DNA of 64,000 nt, taken from the NCBI GenBank assembly GCA_963575745.1, contig CAUYUJ010000689.1:17501-81500 (forward strand), read 5' to 3'. This document shows positions 45,814-54,699 of the stretch, in pieces. Both the position numbers and the translations under genes were made by a program. Source of the stretch: Prorocentrum cordatum (Eukaryota > Sar > Dinophyceae > Prorocentrales > Prorocentraceae). The stretch's first letter is position 1, and each line of letters begins with the position of its first letter. The notes under the pieces were generated by a model that did not search any database, had not been told where the DNA came from, and saw only the letters and a list, made by a program, of their open reading frames with translations.

Positions 45814-48476
45814 ATGGGTCGCCGCGGCGCGGAGCAGGCTGCCTCCGTTGCGCGTTCTTCCGTGGTGGATGACCTCCCCGTGGTGTCGTCAGCCGAGTCC
45901 TGGAGGTCCTGGCGACAAATGCATCCCGCGAGACCTGGTGGCCCCCCCCCCAATTCCGGAAGCATGGAAGGCCAACCAAAGACGGCCAGAGGCCTTGGGC
46001 AGCGTACACCAATTTCTCAAATGGCAAGGTCGCCCAGGAATGGTGGATGACGCCGTTCCTCGTGCCTACTCACGACGTGACTTCGATGATAGGTATTAAC
46101 GGTGTTGAGACAACGTTGCCAAACTATTCGGTCGCTGCCTCTGGCGCGGGGCTGCAGACGCACATGCACCGGACGGACATCTACAGGATCGCGTCTCTGG
46201 CCAGGAGCCACCCCATGGTCTGTCATGTGAAGCGTGGACCCAATGACAAAGAGCATCACCCACAGCAGAAGGACAGATTTGGTCGCGCAGAAAAATGGCA
46301 CCAGTCACCATTTGATTTGCATGTGTCGGTGGCGGGCCGCGTGGAGATCATCGTCGGATGCTCCGTCAACGCGACCGCCAAAATTGTGCGTGAAGATTAT
46401 GCTGCTCATGGGCTGCTCGGTTTGTGGTGGAAGCCTGCTAGTAAGGCGAGGCTCTCGCTGGAGCAATAGGATCTGGCCCGGGCAGTCTTCTTCGACTTGA
46501 TGGAAGGCGAACGTCGAGTTCCAGTACTATTCGCCCACGACTTTCAGGCTCTCCCAAACGTCTCCGCTGCCTCTGGCGCGTCCGCTGCCTCTGCCGCGCC
46601 CGCTGGCTCTGGCGCGTTCTCCGCTCCTGCTGCTGCTGCAGCTGCTGCCGTTGCTGCTCCTGCGGCAGCTCCTGCTGCGCCAGCTGCTCCTGCGCCAGCT
46701 GCAGCTGCTGCGGGTGTTGCAGCTCCCTTGCCAGCTGCAGCTGCTGGTCCTGCTGCGCCAGCTGCTCCCGCGGCAGCTCCAGCTCAGTACCCGCCGCAGC
46801 CGCCGGGGCTGGCGCAGGTGGCGCCACCGCCTGCCGCGGCGCCGCCGCAGGCGCCGCCGCCTGCGGCGCCTCAGGAGGCCGCGCCGCCGCCTGCCGCGGC
46901 GACATCGCAGAATACCAGCACCGCTGCCTGGCGCGCGTGTCATGCCACCCCTGCATGATGTGGTACCGCTGGCATCGATGAGCGCCGCTGACGCTGCTAG
47001 CTCGTCGCCGCCGCCGCGGCCGACCGCCAGCTCGCCGCCGCCGCCGCCAGGGCAGGCTCTTCACATTTCCGCGCCTGTTGCTGCTGCCGCCGCGCCGCCC
47101 CTGCCTGCCTCTGGCGGCTATGCTGCGCCTTCGGTAGCGACGCCCTCGGGCAGCGCGATCGCGGCGCCTCCGCCTGCAAGCCAGTCGATAGACACGACGA
47201 AACGGGGGAGGGACGAGCAGCGGGCGGAAGAGCCTGAGCGGCGGACGAGGATACGCTCCACAAGCCATCCGAGACCGACCGAGGCGGATCTGTATGCTGC
47301 CTCTTGCGCGTCAGCTGCCTCTGGCGCATCGAAATCAGGGGGCGAATCAGATCTTGCCGCGCCAGAATCAGGGGGCGAGTCAGAGGTTGGTGTCTCTGGC
47401 GACCAAGACTTTGTTGCTCGTGTCACCGACGACCCCGGTTTGGTGTCACTGACTACTCCTCTGTCTGAGCGGGCTTTGTCGCGTTTGCCCGAGGCTCAAG
47501 AGGCCGAGCTGCGCGCGATCTACCGATCCAACAGGTCTGAGGGGTACCATTTCGTCGACAACAAGGCGAGTTGGGAAGCGAACGCAATAGCTCTTGTCCG
47601 AAACTGGCACATGCCGCAGCGGCAGGACGCAAACGGCTATGCGCTTCTGCGCTGGCTCGACGCTTTCTGCGAGCCCGTCCCTACGCTGGGGCAGTTTCGC
47701 TACGGCATGCCCCACCGAAGCGACAACCCAGAAAACGCGGGGCAGATGTGGGGCGTCGCGCGCGCCGTGGCCTCCAAGAAACAACACTACAATAAGCGGC
47801 TCCATCAGGCCCTGTGGCCTGACGCTGCCTCTGGCGCGCCTGTCGCGCCCTTCGCCGACGCATGCCCGGATGCCGTGCTCGGCGACGGGCGGGCGGCGCT
47901 CACGACAGAGGCCTTCGAGCAGTCGAAAGCGCGTGGCCGGCATTCCCAGCGACGAAAGGCACGTCCACCATCCTCGAGAAGCACAGCGGCGAGGCGCGGC
48001 ACTGGGGGCGCCTCAGATGGATCGAGGTGGACTCTGGCCACGTGGAGATGCTCCCCCACGTCAATGTCTGGCATCACCAGCTGGTCAAGACCGAGCGGGC
48101 GCGTGAGTATCTGGTCTGGGCGAATGCGAAAAGGGATAGGGAAGTCCTGCCTCTGGCGGAAATCAACGAGGTCCCGCGCATGGAGGATGGCCAGACCTAC
48201 GTTCTCAAGCGTGTCATGGGCCACGTCACCTCTGCCTCTGGCGAGACGTGGTACATCAGGGCGGGCAATTACATAACACTTGCGGAGCTGTTCAACAACG
48301 GGTGCCTCCTTTGCTCCTGCCATTACTTGTGCACGTTGTATCTCCAACAACCGATGTTCGTGCATAGGAAAAGGCACAGCCGATCGCAGTCGGGGCAGGC
48401 TGTCACCAACAGGAATGCCTGGCGCCTCCAGTTTCAGGAGAGAGGGACCTGGCGCCTGCCCAGGCGGCAAGGGTGA
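45814..48476 (+). CDS. paralogue D, most diverged copy, interrupted
   Basis: The ATG gives MGRRGAEQAASVARSSVVDD, then WRSWRQMHPARPG, which align with other copies. The frame changes near 45950-46050 (a C10 run at 45944-45953). MHRTDIYRIASLARSHPM, then GLLGLWWKPASK, lead to TAG at 46467-46469, after which DLARAVFFDLMEGER continues in frame. In paralogues that site is within a sense block (ARIRAARQLFFDVCELD). A large Ala/Pro insertion follows and the frame changes near 46940. The later part has VRNWHMPQRQDANGYALLRW and GQFRYGMPHRSDNPENAGQM, then shifts again near 47935 to TSTILEKHSGEARHWGRLRW. The end reads LAELFNNGCLLCSCHYLCTL and TGA. The 14-nt element is read both as AASGA and as LPLAE. Confidence 0.55.
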
Positions 48477-48689
48477 GAGCGTGGCATTGCTGGGTCGCTG
48501 CCTCTGGCGCGTCTTGAGGACACTTACTTTCTTCTGCCCTAGCTGCCTCTGGCGCTTCCTTACTTCTGCGCGCAGCGCGTCGCTGCTGAGCACGCTCGCC
48601 TGCACGCGGGCGAAAGAAAAAAGCAGTCGACGTCATCGTCCTCGTCGTCGTCATCGCCACTCGCATCATTGTGCTCTCTGTGCATTGCG

Positions 48690-49060
48690 GCCCTCTGTGA
48701 ACTTGTCGTTTTCCTGTTTACTGTTCTCCTCGTATGCTTTGATTTCTTTCGTGGTGTTTAGCTTACCTCTTACTATGGTCGCGTTCAGTTTCCTCCTGGT
48801 CGTGTTTAGTGTTTTCCTGGTGGTGCTTCGTTTTCTCCTTGTCGTGTTTGGCGTTCCTATGGTAGTATTTAGTTGTCTCTTAAGCCTACTTAGTTTTCTC
48901 CTGGTCGGGTTTGGTAGTTCAGTCCTATAGTCGCGTTTAGGTTTGTTTTGGTCGTCTTTAGTTTTACCGTGGTCGTGTTTCGTTTTCTCCTGGTCGTGCA
49001 TCGTTTTCTCATGGTCGAGTTGGTTTTTCTCCTGGGGCGCGCTTAGTTTCCTCTCGTTCG
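48690..49060 (-). repeat. diverged 21-bp subfamily array
   Basis: Units on + read GTTTTCTCCTGGTCGTGTTT, the same subfamily as 27.33-27.48 kb. On the minus strand the open frame reads as KRD/KTKHDHGK heptads, which is a by-product of the 21-bp period. The gap between 48477 and 48690 contains two 14-nt elements. Confidence 0.8.
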
Positions 49061-49211
49061 TGTAGTGTTCCTGACGGACAATCCATGCCCAGCTCGACGT
49101 TGCCTTTTGGGATGAAGTCACGCAAGCGCGCTGACCTTGGCATCGCTTACCGCTGGCCTCTCGCAGCTCTTCTTCTGCTCCAGTTTTCCTCCTCGCCCAG
49201 GCGTCCGCGCC

Positions 49212-49862
49212 ATGGGGCGCGCGCGAACGTCTGCTGGCGGCTGCGTTTCCGCCGCCGCAGAGCACGACGCGCGCATGCAGGAGAATCAGCATTTGGCTGT
49301 GGTGCTCGCAGAGAAGGAGCTGGAGATCCGCAAGCTCAAGAAGTCGGAGTACAAACGCAAGTACGAAGATTGGACTTCGACTCTGACGGCGCTCGCGGAC
49401 GGCGTCGGGAACGTGAAGCTGCCTGCTGAGGCTGCCGTCGCTGCCTCTGGCGCGCGTGCGCAGGACAAAAACGACAAGGCGGATGTTTTCGAGGACAAGG
49501 ACGTCCCGCTGAAGGTCCACCGACAGGCGAAGCCAGTGATCGCGGACAGCTCTGGGAAGATCCACGAAAAGGTCGAGGGCCCTCGCGCTAGGAAGCGACG
49601 GATGAAATGCGAATGGTACTTTCGCAACAGGGCAAGAATAGCGGCTTTCGGAGACGCTGCCTCTGGCGCGCGCCGCGCTGACGACATCTCTGGCGCAAGT
49701 TTTTCGAGGGCACAAGGCAGCGCGGGTGGGGAATCTCCCAGTGCAACCGGCGATGCAGCGGCAGCGGCTGCGGAGGAGGAGGACCGCCGCGACGACGAGG
49801 AGACGGCTCCCGTAGAACCAGGCAGCAAAAAGATGAATAAGCGCACCGGGATCGTCAACTGA
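49212..49862 (+). CDS. charged, coiled-coil protein of unknown function
   Basis: The ATG gives MGRARTSAGGCVSAAAEHDA; an earlier in-frame start at 49137 is not ATG and looks non-coding. Residues 25-60 form a probable coiled coil (EKELEIRKLKKSEYKRKYED). Ala-rich and basic stretches follow (ARKRRMKCEWYFRNRARIAA), then an acidic stretch (AAAAAEEEDRRDDEETAPVE) and a TGA at 49860-49862. The 14-nt element is read as AASGA at about 49440 and 49661. The C-terminal segment with its downstream DNA is duplicated at 7.56 kb. It may be nuclear given its basic segments; that is inference. No family is recognised. Confidence 0.55.
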   Translation: MGRARTSAGGCVSAAAEHDARMQENQHLAVVLAEKELEIRKLKKSEYKRKYEDWTSTLTALADGVGNVKLPAEAAVAASGARAQDKNDKADVFEDKDVPLKVHRQAKPVIADSSGKIHEKVEGPRARKRRMKCEWYFRNRARIAAFGDAASGARRADDISGASFSRAQGSAGGESPSATGDAAAAAAEEEDRRDDEETAPVEPGSKKMNKRTGIVN

Positions 49863-50268
49863 TCCAGGCTGCCTTAGGCGCTGATATCTTTTCACGCAGA
49901 AATGGCTTGCAGGCTGCCTCTGGCGCTCCCCTCGTTTGGCGCAGGGTTTTCCAGACTCGGGGCTCCGTATCAGCTAGGTGCGCTCTGCGCCGCTGGTGCG
50001 GCGTGCCGCGGGAAAAAAAGGAACGCTCATGCTCTGGCGCTGCCAGCTGCTGGCACTGCTGCTGCTCCGCCTCCTCGAGCTTCTCCTGCTGCTGCTCCTG
50101 CGACGCACTGCCTCTGGCGAGGATGACGAAGAGTAGGCGACGCGCTGCCTCTGGCGTGCCACAACGCTGCCTCTGGCGCGCCCCTGGCCACGCGAGTGGC
50201 CCCTCGAACGCTCGCTTCCGAGAGGGGCCTGGTGGCATCGGCTCTGAGGGGTGAATTCTCGCATGGAG
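49700..50268 (+). repeat. gene-tail module, copy 3
   Basis: It contains the end of the 49212 gene, CTGATCCAGGCTGCC, the AAATGGCTTGCAGGCTGCC block, a Ctg-rich stretch, and GAGGATGACGAAGAGTAGG. It ends with GAGAGGGGCCTGGTGGCAT and GGCTCTGAGGGGTGA. The order is that of 7.56-8.19 kb. It abuts the segmental duplication that carries paralogue C. Confidence 0.8.
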
Positions 50269-50274
50269 GTTGTT

Positions 50275-52930
50275 GCGAAGGAGGGTGTTTGCACCGTCCT
50301 TGCGTTGACAGCGCGGAGCGTTTCATTATCATGCGCATGTCGTGCTGACGGTTGCTGCCTCTGGCGCAATTGTGCGGCTGCCTGTGGCGCCCTGTGGTCC
50401 TTGCGTAGATGGCAAGAGTGACTCTTCATTGCGCCATCTCAATGACGAAGCCACTGCTCCTTTCAACCATCGTGCGAGCTACCATTAGATGCTGATGCTG
50501 CTTCCGACCTCGCCCTCGCTCTCTGTAATCCAACCGACTCCTTACCTTTGCCCGAGGATATTTCATCTTCAGCTTCGCTCCCGCCCTCATCTTCCTCACC
50601 GTCGCCCTCTGCTCCGCGGTCATTTCCGTGCTCAGCTCCACCCCCGCCTCGCGCTACCCCTGCCTTCACCTCTTAGACTTCTCGGTGCTCACCCACTTCC
50701 TCACCCCCATGTTCGCAGCCGCCATCGCGGTCGTCCATCGCAGCCTTTTCGGCTCAACAACGCCTCTGGCGTTGGCGCCCGAGGCGCCGCGCGCGGGGCA
50801 GCATGGGGAAGCGTGCCCGGGACTCGCGCGCGGCTGCCTTTGGCGCCGAGGGTCCTGGCCTCGAATTTGAGGAGGCGGACAATATGACAAACCGCGTGCT
50901 GCAGTGGCGAAAGATGCACCCGTGCAGAAATTATGTCGACCTCCAGGTTCCGGCTCCATCGGGGGGCCTTTGTGAAGTCGAAGATCAGGTTGCAGGAGGA
51001 GTGTACACGCACATCGTCGGCAACCAGTGCATTCGCGAAGATATCCTGATTCCTCTCTCCCAGGAAATGGAATTGCCTGGGAGAGAGGACATTGAATTTC
51101 CGGGCGAATTTCGCCCAGGACAGGCAGTGCCCCCAGTGGGGCGCGCGGGTGATGACTTGAGGGTGTACACAGACGCTGCCACTGGCGCGACGATGCAGCA
51201 CGCGACAAATGTGCATCGCATGGCCGAGTTGGCTTCCTCGCATCCTCTCGCGTCCACAGTGGGCATTCACCTTTACGAGGACTGGATTGACAGCCCAGAG
51301 GACTCGCGAGGCCGAGCGACGGGGGGCAGCCGGGGCCCTTTCTTCCTGGCAATCGGCCTCGCTTGTGCTGGGGTGGTCTTCGGGGTGGGCCTCTCCAAGG
51401 GGAAGACCCACAATGATATGTTGCGTATCTGGTGGGCCCCAAGCAAGGCGTGCGCGGCTACAGGGACAGCGAGCTGCATCAAGGCTGCGCGACAGGTGTT
51501 TTTCGACATCACGGAGCTGGATGTGGAAAGTGTCTTTCCCTGCCGCGAGGATGAGACGTGGGTCAGCGAAGACGACGCTGCCTCTGGCGCGCCCGCTGAC
51601 TCTGCAGCGCTCGCGGCGCCCCCCGACGAGGAAGCGAAGCGGGATATTCAGCTTCTGCCTCCGCGCGCGGGCGACGCGGAGGACGCGGGGCGCTTAGTGT
51701 CACTGTCCGACTCGGACGACAGCAGTGACGGCGACGCGAAGGACACGGGGCGCTTAGCGCCACTGTCCGACGAGGACGACAGCAGCGACGACGACTGCGA
51801 CAGTTCCGATTCGGAAGACGTTGCTTCGGCCGCGGAGCCGAGTGCTGCCTCTGGCGCAGTGCGTGTTGGTGCCTGGCGCACTGCGTGGTGGTGGTGCGTG
51901 GTGTTTCATTCCAATGCTTATCCGGGCTGGCCGCGGGAGGCAATAATGTGGCTGTGCGAGCCAGGCCTGGTGAAGGAGCGGCGACGACGCATTTCCCGAT
52001 TCATCAAGGAAATGTCATCTGCGTGCGAGCACACTCTTCACCCTGATGATGTCATGGACGGCATCCACCACTGGAACGACACACCCGAGTACTGGAACCA
52101 AAGGTGGGTTCGCGCTTGGGCGTCACATCAGATGCGCTACCTCCGCGAGCTGACCGACGCCTGGGAAGACATGTCTTTGGGTGATGGGAAGTATTGGCTT
52201 TGCAACGCCTGGCCCAACTTGATTCCCGCTGCCTCTGGCGCGCCGCGTGTGGAGTGCCTGCCGCGGGATCATCCCGGGTGGGGTCACCTGCGCGAGATGT
52301 TCGGAATCAACAGCATCCCAAAATTCTTGAAGCACCTGTTCAACAAGCACGACGGGGAGGTCAGAGTTGTTCGATACTCTGGCTGGACGCGTGTGCGGCA
52401 GAATTGCGTGACTCATCCTCGATTGTGGCATTCCCAGTTCGCCAGGACCGAGAGTTCGCGGAGTTTTTTGTATTGGAGAGACAACAGCAAATGGCTCGAG
52501 TGGCGCGACGTTGGGTGGATTCTCAACGGGCAGCCTGCCGGCCAGACGACGCTGCTCCGTCGTGCTCCCGCTGCCCCTGGCGCGGCTAGTGGGATGTTCG
52601 AGGTGGACATGCGACAGGGACAAGTCGTGACGCTCGCGCAGATGTTCGCCCCGGGCGCAGGGCACTGCACTGCCTACGACATGTGCAAGCTGTGCATGGA
52701 TCTGCCCATCCTCGCCCACAAGCACAAGAGGGATACTAAAAGGGCCAGGACGAAGTGAGCGCGAGTGCAATGACTTCCAGCTGCCTCTGGCGCTCTTTTC
52801 CTTTCAGAATGCACTGCCTTCCAGCTGCCTCTGGCGCTCCTTTTCCTTGGCGGCGGCGCCCTGGACTGCTTCGCGGTTTCTCTTCCGCGCGCGCGCAAGA
52901 CAAATCTTGCTCATGACATGCCGCGCTGTT
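50275..52930 (+). repeat. segmental duplication carrying paralogue C
   Basis: Counterpart of 39988-42660. The left end is the tail of the small gene at 39.67-40.05 kb. The right end lies just before the isolated 21-bp satellite unit at 52.95 kb. Confidence 0.85.
50803..52758 (+). CDS. paralogue C, the only uninterrupted copy of the family
   Basis: 651 codons from ATG (MGKRARDSRAAAFGAEGPGL) to TGA with no stop or frameshift, so it is the best reference for the family. Order of parts: an N-terminal block with NRVLQWRKMHPCRNYVDLQV, and a conserved domain about residues 140-260 (HLYEDWIDSPEDSRGRATGG; FFDITELDVESVFPCREDE). Next is an acidic linker about 270-350 with repeated LSDSDDSSDGDAK units. 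The second conserved domain covers about 370-635 (NAYPGWPREAIMWLCEP; VRAWASHQMRYLRELTD; FLKHLFNKHDGEV; GQTTLLRRAP; FEVDMRQGQVVTLAQMF). A KRARTK tail ends it. Tryptophan is frequent in both domains. I know no named domain that fits. A nuclear role is only suggested by the basic tail and MGKR start. Confidence 0.75.
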   Translation: MGKRARDSRAAAFGAEGPGLEFEEADNMTNRVLQWRKMHPCRNYVDLQVPAPSGGLCEVEDQVAGGVYTHIVGNQCIREDILIPLSQEMELPGREDIEFPGEFRPGQAVPPVGRAGDDLRVYTDAATGATMQHATNVHRMAELASSHPLASTVGIHLYEDWIDSPEDSRGRATGGSRGPFFLAIGLACAGVVFGVGLSKGKTHNDMLRIWWAPSKACAATGTASCIKAARQVFFDITELDVESVFPCREDETWVSEDDAASGAPADSAALAAPPDEEAKRDIQLLPPRAGDAEDAGRLVSLSDSDDSSDGDAKDTGRLAPLSDEDDSSDDDCDSSDSEDVASAAEPSAASGAVRVGAWRTAWWWCVVFHSNAYPGWPREAIMWLCEPGLVKERRRRISRFIKEMSSACEHTLHPDDVMDGIHHWNDTPEYWNQRWVRAWASHQMRYLRELTDAWEDMSLGDGKYWLCNAWPNLIPAASGAPRVECLPRDHPGWGHLREMFGINSIPKFLKHLFNKHDGEVRVVRYSGWTRVRQNCVTHPRLWHSQFARTESSRSFLYWRDNSKWLEWRDVGWILNGQPAGQTTLLRRAPAAPGAASGMFEVDMRQGQVVTLAQMFAPGAGHCTAYDMCKLCMDLPILAHKHKRDTKRARTK

Positions 52931-52945
52931 GCTGCTGCTGCTCCT

Positions 52946-52985
52946 AACAGGACCCTAGCAACGCTAAACGAGACCCTAGGATTAT
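52946..52985 (+). repeat. isolated 42-bp dimer of the 21-bp satellite
   Basis: AACAGGACCCTAGCAACG followed by CTAAACGAGACCCTAGG and ATTAT. It is a single dimer, about 26 kb from the nearest array of the main family, and marks the right limit of the 14-nt element territory. Confidence 0.85.
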
Positions 52986-53014
52986 GATATGCGCTGTGCG
53001 CAGACTGGTGGGAA

Positions 53015-53195
53015 CCCAGAAATGGTTCGCAAATGGTCGCGCGGACGGTTCCCCAAATGGTCGCCCGAAAACAAAATGGTTACCCAGATGGTCGCCCGAA
53101 TGGCCGCCCCCAAAAAATGGTCGCACAAATGGTTGCTCCGATGGTTGCCCGCGACTGCCGCCGCGTAAAAATGGTTGCCAAAATGGTATGCCAGC
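53015..53195 (+). repeat. AAATGGTCGCCC minisatellite
   Basis: About ten degenerate copies of a 12-20-bp unit containing AATGGTCGC or AATGGTTGCC. No gene is supported between here and 53460. Confidence 0.8.
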
Positions 53196-53465
53196 TTTGC
53201 CATGGGCGCTTCATTTCGCGACGCGTTGTTTCCCATAACGTGTCGAGTGAAATTCGCTGCGAGTCGTGTTCCTGCCGCGTGCACGCCTCTGTGCTTATAG
53301 TAAACGGACACCGCGTGGAATGGCATTCTCGCCTTGGCGACGGTGCCGGCGGGCAACGCACGTGAGCTCTTAAGAGCCCTCGCGACCAAAGCCTCCCCGC
53401 CCCCCCCCCCCCAATCGCGTTCGCTCCTCTCCCCCAGCCTCCCCATCGCCCACCTGCCGCTTATC

Positions 53466-53819
53466 ATGATCAATGCAAGCGTCGAGCCTGCGCGAAAGCG
53501 GCGCCTCCAGACCGCGATAATTCGGTCACCGCGATGCGAGAGCGAGGGTGCCATTGACGCGGGGGAGTTCGAGGGCGTCGACGAGGAGGCGGAGGAAGAG
53601 GGCGGGGGGCTCGAAGAGAAAGAGGGGGAGGACAGGAACGACGATGCGATTTCTGCCAGGGTTAGCATCGACCCCGTCGTCGCCAACGTTGTCATTGCGG
53701 CCCGTTGGGCAGGGGCTCCGGGCAAAATGCATTTGGACAGTCAGTGGCATATCGGATATGCCTCAGGCTGGCCAAATGCATGTCGTCCTCTCCGCAATCA
53801 TCATCGACCGTGTGTTTGA
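53466..53819 (+). CDS. acidic N-terminal ORF, unknown function
   Basis: The ATG opens MINASVEPARKRRLQTAIIR, followed by an acidic stretch (EGVDEEAEEEGGGLEEKEGE) and VSIDPVVANVVIAARWAGAP. It ends after 118 codons without a domain. It may be a first exon of the larger gene continuing to 56.5 kb. The DNA from 53820 to 54430 has no assured ORF. Confidence 0.35.
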   Translation: MINASVEPARKRRLQTAIIRSPRCESEGAIDAGEFEGVDEEAEEEGGGLEEKEGEDRNDDAISARVSIDPVVANVVIAARWAGAPGKMHLDSQWHIGYASGWPNACRPLRNHHRPCV

Positions 53820-54044
53820 CTCAACTTCGGTGGTCCACGCGCGTCGCTCCTCGCATGTTGTTCTTCTCTACGGCACGGATGTCTTTGTTCCGCTCTCTTG
53901 GGGGATGTTGCAGGGGGCTATGCGCGGCGTCCGCGCCCGCCTCTGTGTATTCAGGCTTTGGCCCCAACTTCAGAATCTTGCCCAGGCGGCGCCCGATGGC
54001 TGAAAGGGCAAACGGTGGCGAAGGATTCGCTGATGGAGGGCGGC

Positions 54045-54270
54045 TCCTTTTCAAAATGTGGCTCTCGCTTCGGCGCCGCGTGCGTCCGTCGCGGAAGTTC
54101 GCAAGGGCTTCGCGGGTGGAGGGCGATTCCTTTTTTCGGAATGCGGTTGCCGCCTCAGCGCCGCGCACCTTCGCTTTGAACGTTGGCAGGAGCTTGGCGG
54201 ACACAGGCGGGTCGCGTTCAAAAGGTGGCTCTCGCTTCAGCGCCGCGCACATCCGCCGTTAACCGCCCCC
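54045..54270 (+). repeat. diverged tandem repeat of about 85 bp, three units
   Basis: Each unit has a CCTTTTTTCGGAATGC- or TTTTCAAAATGTGG-like word followed by CTCGCTTCGGCGCCGCG. Spacing is about 80-90 bp. Divergence is high. Confidence 0.5.
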
Positions 54271-54436
54271 GTCCCCGACGCTTCTCCTTCATGGGAGTGC
54301 TCTCTTCCTCCCCCTCCTCCTCCGCCAATCCCCCCCCCCCCCTCCTCCTCCCTCCATTCCATCGGCCGTTTTGGCTGAAACGGGTCTTTGACCCCTGTTT
54401 TGCGAATTCTGTTTCACCTGTTTGTGATGTCCATGC

Positions 54437-54682
54437 ATGGACGAGTGGTCTGCTGCAGCGTTGGCCGAGTGCGCGTCTGGAGACAGTGGCGTCGACGAAT
54501 GGGCGGCCGCTGCTGAGACAGCTGACTACGCAACCAACGTCGACGATGAGTGGTCCGCAGCAGCCCGCGAGTTCGATCAGGATGACGGAGTTGCGCCAGC
54601 GTCTGGCGCAGGTCTTAGCGCTGGCGTTTCCCCTGGTGAGCTCGGCCCCCACGATGGCACGCGGCCCCCAGCCATGGCATAG
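54437..54682 (+). CDS. short ORF with DEWSAAA repeats
   Basis: The ATG gives MDEWSAAALAECASG, then VDEWAAAAETADYATNV and DDEWSAAAREFDQDDG: three copies of a D-E-W-(S/A)-A-A-A motif. TAG at 54680 is followed soon by TGA. Such WAAA repeats form the N-terminus of some large dinoflagellate proteins that I remember only vaguely, so I take it as a probable N-terminal exon of the gene whose other parts lie at 54.7-56.5 and 61.9-63.9 kb. Confidence 0.45.
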   Translation: MDEWSAAALAECASGDSGVDEWAAAAETADYATNVDDEWSAAAREFDQDDGVAPASGAGLSAGVSPGELGPHDGTRPPAMA

Positions 54683-54699
54683 TTGACAGTCGGGGGCTG

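Larger units (their letters stand above)
7327..52837 (+). repeat. dispersed 14-nt hairpin element, all copies on + strand
   Basis: The word GCTGCCTCTGGCGC, exact or with one or two changes, occurs about 65-75 times by eye between these limits. Typical clean copies start at 22315, 22840, 23410, 23877 and 41506. I saw none before 7.3 kb, none after 52.9 kb, and no reverse-complement copy anywhere. It is absent from the satellite blocks and the minus-strand gene at 16.3-17.1 kb. G1C2 and G4C5C6 pair with G10G11C12G13C14, leaving U3 bulged and a 3-nt loop. It lies both within ORFs and in non-coding DNA. Its origin and function are unknown. Confidence 0.8.

Noticed and set aside
48666-49895. 409-codon minus-strand ORF opposite the 49.2 kb gene
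   Set aside because: Its C-terminal half is the 21-bp subfamily read in heptads, and its N-terminal half is the antisense of a better + strand ORF.
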